Origin: Aphrophora alni
Lineage: Eukaryota; Arthropoda; Insecta; Hemiptera; Aphrophoridae
Length of the DNA stretch: 64,000 nucleotides
Direction: 5' to 3'
Assembly (NCBI GenBank): GCA_963513935.1
Contig: OY740768.1
Span: 74,996,877 to 75,060,876 of the forward strand
Part shown: positions 24,260 to 35,192 of the stretch, piece after piece
Numbering within the stretch: position 1 is the stretch's first letter
Layout of the letters: every line of letters begins with the position of its first letter
Notes under the pieces: generated by a model
What the model saw: only the letters and a program-made list of their open reading frames with translations
Database searches by the model: none
What the model was told of the DNA's origin: nothing
Position numbers and translations under genes: made by a program

Positions 24260-25090
24260 ATTAAAACTTTTGTTTTAAAATTATGTAATTAAATAAATTG
24301 TGCAATCTTAGAAGTTTTATTTATTTCAAAACCTATCTTTTTGCACCATCTTGTATATCCGCCATCTCAATTTTTAGCATGTCCAAAAGTGATAACTATT
24401 GTTCTTATTTTGATTTTCTCAAAGCTTAACATTTACATCTATGAACTAAATGGCTATTGTTTTCTTATTCTTCATATATGTGTATAATGTAATTAATATA
24501 TTTGTAGCCACGTTAACTAGCTTTGACATTGGTTAATTTAACATCAATCTCTATAGTTATTCATATTGATATAATCCTTGCACTCAAACATGTACAGTGT
24601 TTTGAAGAGACGAAAGCCTTATTAAATAGTAAGAATTGGTCTTTACTGTGTGAATATCGCAGAGCATAATAAGTATGATTTAGTACAAGAATTTAATTAA
24701 TATAATAACTTTGAATCAATTGTTAATACAATATAATGGTATAATAAAAAAGAGAAATGATTTCATTAGCTGTGTATTGTTTCAATTAAAGGACTGTGAC
24801 TCAGTAGGGTTTCAAGATGATGACTTAATCTGTATTTGTTTTGCACAAATAAAGTGATTTTTTTTGTGGAAAGTTGTGTTTTAATTCATTTGGTTATTGA
24901 ATTTTCCACTAGTGTAGCTCATTACAGTTGAACATATAACAGGTAAACATATGTATAGGTAAGCTAAAATGTTACCTAGTCAAAATATGAAATACATTTT
25001 GAAGCACTTTAACTATCAGGTACAAGAGCTGTTAGGATTTAGGATAAGAAAATATTTATTATAAGTTTAGAAAATATTAATAGTCAAATG
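24260..25090. other. AT-rich intronic DNA
   Basis: No gene seen. A TTAAAGGACTGTGA word at 24787 recurs at about 12764, so a dispersed repeat edge may be present. Confidence 0.5.
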
Positions 25091-25119
25091 TTATCACTAG
25101 TTAAATCTTCAATATCAGA

Positions 25120-26384
25120 TGTGTGGTAGTTATTGGGAAATAATTGAAATGTCGCAACTGCTTAGTTTGCAGATCATTAGCATGACATGGATAGTGAAAC
25201 ACTATATAAACTGCTAGTGACCTAGAAAGAGAAGGAGTTGCATCCAAGATGTCAGCGAGGATGGAGTACTTACAAAAGGAGCTCACTGTCAGTTTATAGA
25301 GATTGCCTTTTCACCTTTACATTGCCTATGTTGAAAAGGTGAGCAGATTCATGTGTTTAGAAAATAAGAATTAATTGTTAAATTCAATAATTTGCCATTG
25401 CTCTGGATTGAAGATTTAAAGGTCTGATTAGGACAGATTATGTTTTAAATTATATTTTATAGGATTAAATATAAGATAGGAATAACAATATTCTGATAAA
25501 TTGTAACAACTATAAGGGAACAAGGAACAAATTAATATTAACAATCTAAGTTACCAAATATGTTATTTTATTTGAACCCGTAGAATATGAATATAGTAGA
25601 AAACCTAGTATTCATAACAAATGGTGCATCGGCTGGATTTTTAGTGTTTACTAAAACAATTTATTACCATATGGAAAGTAATTGTTTTAAAAAATTTTAA
25701 TCATTAGTTTTTACTAAACTAATTGCGATTTGTTTATGCTTTTACTTAAATTTTGTTAAGTGTCTATTATTATTATTATTTTTGTACACTTTTAAGTTGT
25801 TGAATTTTTATTACTTTGTAATAACTATAGAAATATCTCTTCAATTATATCTACACACAGAATTAATTGGAGGTTTGTGAATAAATGAACTTGACATTGT
25901 TTGAGATTAAGTTTAAGTGCTTAAAGATTGCCTTGAGTATCCTTGAGAAGCCAGATTTTCAATATTTTTGATATAATGAATACTATAAAAGAAGAAAAAA
26001 GTATTTCACATAAAGCTAATCTAACAATATTTAATGCAAGCTAACTAACACTTATCCAACCTTGTCTAGGTCAGTGACTTGTAAGACAGAACTGTTAAGT
26101 CAGCTAAGTTGTATTATGTATAACTTTACATATTAGGGGTGTAAATTTGTCAAGAAAATAACTATAAGGAAAGATTTATTCCAAATAAATGGTGCATCGG
26201 CCATGTTTTAAGTTTTTTACTAAAAATTTATTCCAATGTAAAATTTGTTCCTTACTAAAAGTTTTTTTTTTCATTTTGTAAAATTATTAAAGGATTTGTA
26301 TCATAACATTAACTAATGTTTTTGGTGATTGTGAAAGTATGGTGTTAAGTTTTGTTAAAGTTTTTGCTGAGTTTTAATAATTGA
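25120..26384 (+). repeat. Promoter/first-exon-like repeat module, unit 1 (~1.27 kb)
   Basis: The unit starts about GTCGCAACTGCTTAG, followed by GACATGGATAGTGAA, a TATATAAACTGCTAGTGACC TATA-box-like stretch, then AAGGAGCTCACTG, GTTTATAGAGATT and GTTGAAAAGGTGAGCAGATT, which reads as a splice donor (AAG|GTGAGC). It continues through CCTAGTATTCATAACA and GGTGCATCGGCTG to TAATAATTGAATTG, where unit 2 begins. Relative to unit 2, unit 1 lacks about 40 bp after the ATGTCAGCG segment. It could be an LTR, a duplicated gene promoter or part of an unknown element. Confidence 0.7.
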
Positions 26385-26878
26385 ATTGTCACAACTGCTT
26401 AGCTTGCAGGTCATTAGCATGACATGGATAGTGAAGATCTATATAAACTGCTAGTGACCTAAATAGAGGAGAATGGCATCCAAGACGTCAGCGGGGATGG
26501 GGAGACGTTGCTGGTCACCAGAGAGAAGTGGCCCAGGAACGTACTTACAAAAGGAGCTCACTGGCAGTTTATAGAGATTCATAGCCTATGTTGAAAAGGT
26601 GAGCAGATTCATGTGTTTAGAAAACAAGAATTGTTAAATTCAATAATTTGCCATTGCTCTGGATTGAAGGTTTAAAGGTCTGATTAGGACAGATTATGTT
26701 TTAAATTATATTTTATAGGATTAAATATGAGATAGGAATAACAATATTCCTGATAAATTGTAACAACTATAAGGGAACTAGGAATAAATTAATATTAACA
26801 ATCTAAGATACCAAATATGTTATTTTATTTGAACCCGTGGAATATTAATATAAGAGAAAACCTAGTATTCATAACAGA
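26385..26878 (+). repeat. Promoter/first-exon-like repeat module, unit 2 (partial)
   Basis: This repeats about the first 500 bp of unit 1 in direct tandem with high identity. It keeps the TATATAAACTGCTAGTGACC stretch and the AAAAGGTGAGCAGATT donor-like site and ends near CCTAGTATTCATAACA. It includes a block with GAGACGTTGCTGGTCACC that is missing from unit 1. Confidence 0.75.
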
Positions 26879-27129
26879 GCCCCAATTAAGCTAAAGTGAA
26901 TGGAGTCAAAAGTCATGTTCATAGCTTTCCACCTCTCTCGGCCGACTCAGCAATGGTTTTCATTGAAGTTGTTCTATTATATGATAGAACAGTCGTGTAC
27001 AAAGCCTGGTTGTCTCTAGCTCTGAGAGTTATAAGTTATTATAACCTTAACCTTTCTCATTACATGAAACAACCATGAAACAATCATGTTTATCCATTAC
27101 TCTGTATCACTGTAGATTAATTGTGTTTC

Positions 27130-27330
27130 TTTCAACCGGTTTCATTATATAATACACTGGTTATGCACAATTAACTTGTTTCATAATATGATACACCAGT
27201 TATGCGCAACATATATTTTTTTCAACCAATTTCATTAATTGATACAAAGGTACACATTTTCCTCCCTAATTCTATACACTAAATGTAGGTTAGTTGTATT
27301 TCTAAAATGTTACTTTTGCTTGTTTCATTA
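27130..27330 (+). repeat. Degenerate short tandem repeat (~50 bp)
   Basis: Phrases of the type TTTCATTATATAATACACTGGTTATGC recur three to four times with drift (TTTCATAATATGATACACC, TTTCATTAATTGATAC, TTTCATTAATTGACAC). No function can be assigned. Confidence 0.45.
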
Positions 27331-28019
27331 ATTGACACAATGTTCATGTTCAAACCATTTTTATCTACTTTACCTAGCCAAACAGACCCAATATTATTAT
27401 TACTCAACCAAAATGTTCAGTAAATATACATCTCTAATAATATTCGTTATTAAAAACCCTTTATTAGAATTTTCGTTATTAGATAATATTTTATACTTGT
27501 TTGTTAACTGTACTGAATAAGCTTCATAATTTGCTTTCACTAATTTTAATACTAACTTCCAACCATTGCATATATGTAGGAAAGGCAGATACATAGATGC
27601 CATTGAGGAGTGTGAAATTTATAAAGCTTTCAAAGAAAATTAAAGTGATTTATTGAATGACAAACTTAACTTCTGATCTAACTCGTAATACGGTACCGTG
27701 ATGATATTGATAGATAATGTAGTGAACAAACCAAGATAAACAACATTTACTTCAGTCGTTCTTGAAGTGTTGGTGTACACCTTTCACGCATTTGAGTGTT
27801 ATTTGTTTATTGTATGTATGGTGTAAGTTTTGTAGGAGTTTTATGTTTTAACAACCTCTCAGGAGTGAGATCTAAAGCAAATGAATAAAGATAATAAAAA
27901 TAATACAGAATTACCAGATTTAGTTTTTATTTGTAAAAATTTTAACACATTCCCAAAAGAATGATAGAACCACTGACAATTTGACTAACCAATTATGTGC
28001 ATATGAGAGAGCTTTGTCA

Positions 28020-28330
28020 ATCCAAAAGAGAGAAAGAAAATTTTATGTCATTATTATAAGAAAATCTGCCATGTTATTAAATATTGTTGAAAATGGAAAG
28101 CTGATGAAAAGGTATTGAAACCCGACATTACAGTAGAAACTGTCAAACATTCAAGTAAAAATACATCAAATATGACTTTGCTTCAACGGTATTTACTGAG
28201 TATGATGATGAAAGTTGATAATGGAGTTAAAAGTCATATAACAAACAGTAGACATGGGCGTACAATTACTCTGGTAGATGTGTACCAAACAATAAAAAGA
28301 ATTTTTTTTCTGTTCTAGCACCACAAAACA
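28020..28330 (+). pseudogene. LTR-retrotransposon gag zinc-knuckle/protease-like relic
   Basis: Plus-strand text reads CHYYKKICHVIKYCKKWK-like, close to a gag CCHC knuckle with the second Cys changed to Tyr, followed by VDNGVKSHITNS, which resembles a retroviral-type aspartic protease site (D-S/T/N-G). Frame breaks separate them. The order suggests a copia-type Gag-Pol start. The evidence is two short motifs only. Confidence 0.35.
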
Positions 28331-28462
28331 GAAGGTGGCTCAGCTAGCGCTAATTGAGAAACCAAGAAATTGTAATAGGTTATTTAAAAAGAATAATGGA
28401 CCAAAAATTGATGTGACATTTAAATAATTTGGCAACAGGAGTGTCGAGACACAATAGCATAA

Positions 28463-28762
28463 TTGAAAACATTCAAAATCATGAGTATATTATATAAATT
28501 GCAGGAAGGAATACCAATTAAGATATGTAAACAAGGTTGGAAAATAGTAATTCCTAAAAATTTAGCATATAAACTAATTATAGCTTATCATGAGTATTAC
28601 ATGCATTGTGGTATTGGAATATTTATTATTATCTTACAAGAAAATTTTGTATTTAAGAAGACAAACAAAAGAATCAAAATCAAAACCATAATAAGAACAT
28701 GTGATTTATGTCTAAAATATAAAACAACAAATCATTTTGTTAATACAAGTAATTATCGTTAA
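28463..28762 (+). pseudogene. Ty3-type integrase zinc-binding (H2C2) fragment
   Basis: The frame holds WKIVIPKNLAYKLIIAYHEY then YMHCG and, 40 residues on, IRTCDLCLKYK. This is the HHCC zinc-binding domain that precedes the integrase core in Ty3/gypsy Pol. The catalytic core is absent and the frame stops at 28760-28762. It lies head-on to the reverse transcriptase relic at 29013-30009, so the two are not from one intact element as now arranged. Confidence 0.7.
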
Positions 28763-29012
28763 ACTGGTTTCGTATATTATAATATCTGTTTTTTTGGAGG
28801 TAATATACGAGTACAATGGCGAATAACTCTTTCTCAGTTGTAGTAAACTTTTTTTCTGTCAATTACAATGCTCATGATAAAATAACTATGGTACGTTTTT
28901 CTCCCTGTCCGTTAATTTGATAAAGATGGCTGCCGATGGCATAATCTCAGTAAAAGGGTTTATTAGAATCTAGGAAATGAAGAATTTGAGTTTGAAGGAA
29001 AAGTTGTTTAAT

Positions 29013-30009
29013 TTAATGAAATGTTTGTTTGTCTGCTGGGATCCAATGAAATTTGCACTTTTTACAAGTAAGCCGAAGAAGTGGTTGTATATGTTCGGAG
29101 ATTTTGTATAGGAACTTATTATAATAATTTATACAATCTAAAAATCCTTTTACTTGTTTTCTTGTTTTAGGGGTTGGAAAATCTAGAAGTAGAAGTATTT
29201 TGCTGTCATCCATCTGTAATCCTGTGGTGGTCATGGTATAGCCTAAAAATGGGACAGATGTTCGGCAAAATATCGATTTGTCAAATTTTATGGTCATGTT
29301 AGCGCAGCCTAATTTTTCGATAATATGTGGGAGATGTAATAGGCTTTCACCTCTGAAAGTCAGGTGAAATGATGCATATGTTTGTTTGTTTGTTTCTTAT
29401 GGCGACTTCTCGGATTTTACTCCATCAGTCTTCTGGCGTCCCAATATAGCTATGATGCATATGTCATCGATATATTATGAGTCTGAAACATTCAATGCTG
29501 CCTCCAAAAACTTTGTCCAGTGCTCGAACTAATGCGGCTTGAGAGGTGAAGATGCCAAAAGGTGCTACAGTGCCCGCGGAACTGGAAAGTGGTATATTGT
29601 CTGGATGTGTATAAAAGAGGTATTTGTCAATAAGATGTGGTGAGGTCTGTAGTGCTTATCCATTTACAATTATTTCCTTTTGCCACCAACTCGTTTATGC
29701 TCCGATTTTGTTCGTAATTGGGCGTAGTGATTTCATTGGCTTTTCTAGCATTCAATCATAACCATATTTCTCCACTTTTCTTGATAATGGGGATGATAGG
29801 GTTGATGAAATAATTGATGATGGTTCAATGACATTCATGTGAAGCATTCTTTGGATTTTGCGTGCTACAGCCTCTTGGTGGATTAATGGAACTAAATAAG
29901 ATTGTCCTTTAAATATTTTATCTTCCTTAACTTCTATATTATGTATATATTGGTTACACAAGCCTGGGATATCTGAAAATATGTTAAATGTTCCCATTTC
30001 CAAAATCAT
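29013..30009 (-). pseudogene. Ty3/gypsy-type reverse transcriptase relic
   Basis: On the minus strand the order is GLCNQYIHNIEVKEDKIFKG, HQEAVARKIQRML..VIEPS, a TDLTTSYWQIPL-like first catalytic segment, a YIDDICII catalytic box (complement of about 29454-29477), then FCRTSVPFLGYTMTTTGLQM and QVKGFLDCINYYNKFL from the connection region. This is the normal gypsy RT domain order. Frameshifts and stops occur, and a small retroelement tail has inserted just after the YIDD box. Confidence 0.82.
29381..29451 (-). mobile_element. 71-bp retroelement 3' tail nested in the RT relic
   Basis: The host sequence is duplicated as ATGATGCATATG at 29369-29380 and 29452-29463. The 71-bp insert, read on the minus strand, contains GACGCCAGAAGACTGATGG and ends in a (AAAC)n tail. 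That is the signature of a severely 5'-truncated LINE or SINE insertion on the minus strand. Confidence 0.8.
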
Positions 30010-30222
30010 TTGACATAAAAAAATAGTTTATATGCATAAAAAATAAACCTATATACACATATAATTAATTACCAAAATACACAATTATAAATAGATCGGT
30101 GAATAAAAGAATAAAAGAAATGATCTAAATGAATTTACGTTTAACGTATACGAACAGCGAAAGAGAAAAAAAAAACCTTTGATTAATTATTTTGAACAAT
30201 GCAATACGCTAATTCCTTCAAT

Positions 30223-30265
<43 letters not shown>

Positions 30266-31394
30266 CTTTTCTTCTCATTATTTTACAAACTAAAATATTT
30301 TAACAATAATTTAACAATGAAATTTATTAATTTTATACGGAAATAATTTTAAACTGGTAACTTATAATAACATGAATTAAATTTGGAGAAAAAACAATAA
30401 TATTTCTAACTATAGATAAATAATATAATTAAATAGATAACTCACCATTTTGGCAGACAATATGTTAATAAAACTAGGCCGAATTTATATTGGTTACTTA
30501 CCATTTTACATAAGTGGGGATAAAAAGGTTAATTAAGGAGTTATAATTAGACGGAATTTAGATTTCGCGAAAAAAATGTTGTGCAATACTAATGTAACGC
30601 TAAGGGTTAGTTTTATCTATAAAAAATAATGATTTAATTTACTGAAAATTTTATAAAACGGAAATTTAGCAAAAAGAAGACACGTGTGGTGGCCATTTGA
30701 GACATGTCGCCCAGCGCACAAAAACCCTATTAATTCGTAAAAATTAGGGTCTTTTATTAATATTTTTTTTATTTTTCGTTTAGACACGACCAAAAGAACC
30801 CGGAACACAAGACAAAGCCCTTTTCTCTGCTACCATTCTGAAATATGCTATTGCTAGGGGGGGGGGGTACGATTTGGGTGGTACGCAGGTCTACTTTGAT
30901 AATGTATTACCGGGCCCCGATCGCGTGGTAATATTAATATAAGTACACTGGGCGAATCTCAACTTAGGCTAGCCATTTTTGACGAGTATTACTACAAACT
31001 AATTAACTAAAAATAAGAGAATTACACTAATACCAATGTTAATATTAACTACACTGTATTGCAACAACATGTCGGTCTATAGCAGGGCCTAACGTAGCCG
31101 TGTATAGTTCGACTAATAATTTTACGATAAGCCAAAAACGCAATGTGCCCAGATATAAACCCTAGGGCCGGTAGGGCCCTATTCCTTTAGGTTTAGCAAG
31201 GCACGATAGAAATTTACGGCACTATAATATAAATTTAAGAAGAACGCTGTGAGACGTCTTGAGTCACCGGTGTCTCGAGCACCACTCTCCTCTTATCAGC
31301 TAGCCGGGCGGATATGTGCAGATTCACGAAGGGGAGGGGGGAGTGGTGGTAATCACCACAGATTCTTACAAATACATTTTTATTTCATTAAAAA
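30010..31394. other. AT-rich intronic DNA, with a TA microsatellite
   Basis: A TA microsatellite lies at about 30227-30263 and a G run at 30858-30867. The 30.8-31.3 kb part is somewhat GC-richer; being upstream of the gypsy RT relic it could hold its 5' LTR or gag, but no motif supports that. Confidence 0.4.
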
Positions 31395-32690
31395 TATATT
31401 AGCTGGTCCTACACTTTACCATCGAAGTATTTGCCCATACCAATATTTTAGTTGTCGTAAGTAAAAACTTGACAATACCGAGGGACTTTGCTGGACCTAC
31501 AATTCACCATTAAAGTATTTGTCCAGTCCAATATTTTAGTTATCAGAATCATGTTGCTAGGACTCATATATAGCGAGTAAAAAAACTTGACAATACTGAG
31601 GAACCCTAGCTAGACCTACACTTCACTATCAAATTATTTGCCTAGTCCAATATTTAGTTGTCGGAATCATGTTACTAGAATTCATATATAATGAGGGAAA
31701 AACTCGACAATACCGAAGGACTCTACCTTTACCTGCACTTCACCATCAAAATATTAACCCAATCCAATACTTTAGTTGTTGTGAGTCTTGACAATTCTAG
31801 CAGCCTAGCTGGATCTATACCATTTTCTAGTTTATTCTTTAATATACCATATTACTGGTTTCTATTCGTTTGAAACATATATACATTCTAGTTTCTATTA
31901 CTTTAACACAGTTACAGTTTAAATTTATAGCGATTGTAAACTTGACAATCCTGAAGAAGATCAGCTGGATCTTCACAATTTTTCTTCATTTAGTTACAAC
32001 GTACATTACTTCATTTTATTTGTTTAAAACATACTAGTTTCTATTACTTTAAAACAGATACAGTTTAAATTTATATTGAGAATAAAGTTGACAATCCCGA
32101 AGTAACCTAGCTGGATCTACACAATATTTCTGGTTTGCTTATAATACACAATACTTATTTTTGCACCTTTAAAAATGTATGTAGAGTTTTTAATTTACAA
32201 GAAGTATAAACTTGACAATCCCGAAGGAAATCAGCTAGATCTACACAATTTTTCTGGTTTTAGTTACAACATACATTACTTGTTTTTATTGGTTAATGAA
32301 AGAAAGATTTTAAAATTTATAAGGTGTAAAACTTAGCAATCCCAAAGGATTCCAGCCTAACTGGATCTACACCATTTTCTGTTTTTATAGAGTATATTAC
32401 TTGTTTCATTCAAATGAAACATGTACTAGTTTCTTTCTCTTTAAAAACGGATACAGTTTAAATTTATAGTGAGTATAAAATTGACATTACCAAAAAAGTC
32501 TAGCTGGATCTACAAAGTTTTTCTTTTCATGTTTATAACACACATTACTTGTTTTTATTCGTTTATAAGATGTACGCATACTAGTTTCTATTACTTTAAA
32601 AACAGATGCAGTTTAAATTTATAGTGTGTATAAAGTTGACAATCCTGAAGTAGCCTAACTGGATCTACACATTTTTTCTGGAAGCTCTAT
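31395..32690 (+). repeat. Degenerate 11-unit tandem array with CTAGCTGGATCTACAC core
   Basis: The core AACTTGACAATCCCGAAGGA plus CTAGCTGGATCTACAC begins at about 31466, 31584, 31701, 31785, 31939, 32084, 32209, 32330, 32478 and 32633, with a more decayed unit before the first. Spacing is 84-155 bp. Units 0-4 share one inter-core type (TTCACCATCAAAGTATTTGCC, CCAATATTTTAGTTGTCGG); units 5-10 share another (TTTCTATTACTTTAAAACAG, CAGTTTAAATTTATAG). The array ends where the mariner-type element at 32747 begins. I do not recognise the family; parts of the core recur at 8719 and 9000. Confidence 0.8.
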
Positions 32691-32746
32691 AATTTTTTTG
32701 GTTTTGTTTATAGTGCGCTTACTTGTTTTTTATTCATTAAAAAATA

Positions 32747-33350
32747 GTGTGTTCCATGAAGGTATTTACATTTTTTACAACCACCAAATACATCTGCATC
32801 AACCAAATTGTAAGATTTTTTTCATACATATTGGAAACATATCCAAAAGTATACAAACAAATTTTTACACTGATATCTGCAATAGAAATAAAATGGCGGC
32901 TGTTGCAATAAAATCATTTTAAAATTTTTTTATAGACTATAATAACTTTTTAATTTAATTACCACAATATCACAAATAATAAATTTTCTTTTATTTCATG
33001 ATAAACATGTTTCTTAACAAAAAAAAAAAAAATCATTCAAATTGAAACAAAATATCACTTTGGAATAAAACTCCACTCTTCTGTCTGGGTCGTCTTCAAG
33101 ACTTAGGCATACCAGTGCTTAAGGATACTTTTCGAATCGATGTAGGTTTACTAGGAGACTTTAGAATAGCAGCACACAGATTTTCGGCCACTTCCAAGTG
33201 CAGACGATACTTTTTCTGTACACTACTAGTTTCAAGTAAGAATTTCCTCAACTTTATGATGGACATGACTAAGGAAAGTTCAATCATAGGATACGTAGCT
33301 TAAAATATATTGTGTGCTTCTTTGTCATTATTAAAAGTAATAGAACAAGC
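32747..33350 (-). mobile_element. Mariner-type element, deletion derivative (minus orientation)
   Basis: The left edge (GTGTGTTCCATGAAGGTATTT) and the next 150 bp match the arms of the MITE at 7208, including ATGGCGGCTGTTG. The following 150 bp match that MITE's interior in reverse (AAACATGTTTCTTAAC, AATCATTCAAATTGAAAC). Next comes a minus-strand coding piece with LRKFLLETSSVQKKYR then CAAILKSPSKP, the N-terminal helix-turn-helix region of a mariner-type transposase. The outer right boundary is not fixed; the catalytic domain is deleted. Confidence 0.7.
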
Positions 33351-33626
33351 ACAGCACAATACCTTGTGCTCTATTTAAACAACATAAATATTGAACATGT
33401 TTTATATAATAATTGTAGTTAGAAAAACAAAATCTTTAGTACTCGTTAGCATACACAGAGATTCAAATTACAATCATGACTGAGAAAGTGTTGAAGGTGA
33501 TTGAGATTGTGAGAGGAAAATACGGCACGCCTTAATGATTATTATAAAAGCCTTAAACAAGGAATGGTATTTCATTACTAAGCACACTTTTCTATTCACA
33601 AAACAAACATAAAGAAAGGAAGGGGG

Positions 33627-33860
33627 GTCGAAAACCTTGAATCAAAACATAAACAATGTATTCAGGAGAGGTTGTCAACTTACAAATCAAAACAAACATA
33701 GAGAAGAGTGGTAGAAAACCTCAAATCAAAACATACACAATGCGTTCTGGAAGGATCGTCGACATACAAACAAAGAAAAGATGGGTCGAAAACCTCGAAT
33801 CAAAACATAAACAATACATTCAGGAGAGATTGTCAACCAACAAATCAAAACAAAGTAAAA
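33627..33860 (+). repeat. Three ~74-84-bp tandem units
   Basis: Units starting at 33627, 33711 and 33785 share GAAAACCTxxAATCAAAACA, ACAATGxxTTCxGGA and TACAAATCAAAACAAA. The open frame across them is a by-product of repetition; no protein family is recognised. Downstream, CTGGTATGTCxGGAATGC occurs twice (about 33951 and 34015). Confidence 0.7.
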
Positions 33861-34262
33861 GTACCGTTATTCATTCAAAAAAAGCTAACGTAACTCAAGA
33901 ATGCGTAAATGGCCTTATCTACTACATGTGGAATGAAGAAATTACCTTGTCTGGTATGTCCGGAATGCGGAAGTAATGGTAAAACTACTGTTAAACTGGT
34001 ATGACTCATGCGTCTGGTATGTCTGGAATGCAGAAGTGTTCTGGAGTCACTATATTATATCTACTAGCCTTCCATTTCATTTGCACCTTCCAAAATTTTA
34101 TTATTTTCCTCTTCTTATGTAGAAGAAAATTCAGAACTGTCACTAAGTACCTGTCTACAAAAACAATCTTGAAGACGTGGTACTTTTGATGGAGTAGGTC
34201 TAGCACTTGCTTGTGTTGAAAAAGGCTGTTCAACAATAAAGTCCCTGTCAGTAAATAAATTA

Positions 34263-34430
34263 TTAGCCAAGAATGGCTGAATAATTTTCTGGGACATATG
34301 TAGGGTCCATGTCACTATCATCACTATCAAATAATGCCGAATATTGCGACAAGTTATCGTCTGAAAGTTCAGAGTTGTCCAATTGTCTGTCAACTTCACC
34401 TGGATGATTGACTATATTTTCGTCATCCAT
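34263..34430 (-). pseudogene. piggyBac-type transposase N-terminal fragment (55 aa)
   Basis: The minus-strand frame from ATG at 34430 encodes MDDENIVNHPG and an acidic stretch, SALFDSDDSDMDPTYVPEN, before a TAA at 34265-34263. An acidic start followed by D-x-D-x-x-Y-x-P is typical of piggyBac transposases. No catalytic domain follows, so this is a truncated relic. It reads away from the TTAA end at 34925, which fits one element. Confidence 0.6.
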
Positions 34431-34810
34431 TTTTATACAATGAGCCCTACTATAGTTTAAAATTTAACAAAATTATCCCAATAACAAATATTACCACTCA
34501 CAAAAACCACAAATATAACTCACAATAATATAGACACGAGGAAAGAATATCTTGGTTAGACAACACCACAGAAATAAACACAACTAATATAAGCTGAGCG
34601 TGTTAACTAATAATGTAAGCTGAGCGTGTTCAGTGTTGTCGAACAATTCCATAGAGTAAGCAATCTTTCTAGTTTGTTACAGTGTTTTTCAAATATAAAA
34701 ATATTTAAAATTGCTAATAATTTAAAATCAGAATAATATATACTGCATCAAACAATCGCTGCTAGTTGTAAAATATGTATTTATAGATGTTTAAAAACAC
34801 TAAAACTATG

Positions 34811-34928
34811 GTGACAATATATCGGCGCCTAGGGTTTTTTGCATACTATATGGCGACGAAATATTGTCACTCTGGGGTTTTTCACGTAACTCATCGGTGA
34901 CGATATATCGTCGGCTGGAGTGCAAAGG
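34811..34928 (-). mobile_element. TTAA-type transposon end with three spaced palindromes
   Basis: The terminus reads GGAGTGCAAAGGG followed by TTAA at 34925-34928; inward it is TTAACCCTTTGCACTCC, a piggyBac-family type of end. Inside lie three related 14-mers: GACAATATATCGGC at 34813, GACGAAATATTGTC at 34855 and GACGATATATCGTC at 34899. They are 42 and 44 bp apart, and the last is a perfect palindrome. The other end of the element was not found. Confidence 0.7.
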
Positions 34929-35192
34929 GTTAATTTATTCCCATATATTTTCTGTTTATCTGTGTATCTCGGCTTAATGGTTTTATCACCTAGTTTGTAG
35001 TTAGTTAAACAGTCACTTAATTCATCAAAAGTTAAAGTCACAGACTTCATTTTTTTTGATGAAACTAAATATTTTTAGCATGGCACCATCGACTATTAGC
35101 ATTTGACCATGAGTTGTTTTAATTTTACATTCACTGAACAATTATGTAAATCATTATCACTGTTTTATGCACCACTAAATAATTTTGATATC

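Noticed and set aside
31279..31352. Possible hairpin ACCACTCTCCTC...GAGTGGTGGT
   Set aside because: Only about ten of twelve bases pair and the arms are low-complexity purine/pyrimidine runs; not strong enough to report as a structure.
31395..32690. CRISPR-like appearance of repeats separated by variable spacers
   Set aside because: The repeats are degenerate, spacers are related to one another in two groups, and the window is clearly eukaryotic.
33656..33976. 106-codon plus-strand frame with repeated NLESKHKQYIQE-like phrases
   Set aside because: The frame is open because a ~75-bp unit is tandemly repeated; no domain or conserved family is visible.
34115..34399. 94-codon minus-strand frame near the piggyBac end
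   Set aside because: The adjacent 55-codon frame with the acidic D-x-D-x-x-Y-V-P motif fits piggyBac; this frame is a shifted reading of the same region, although its second half may continue the decayed gene.
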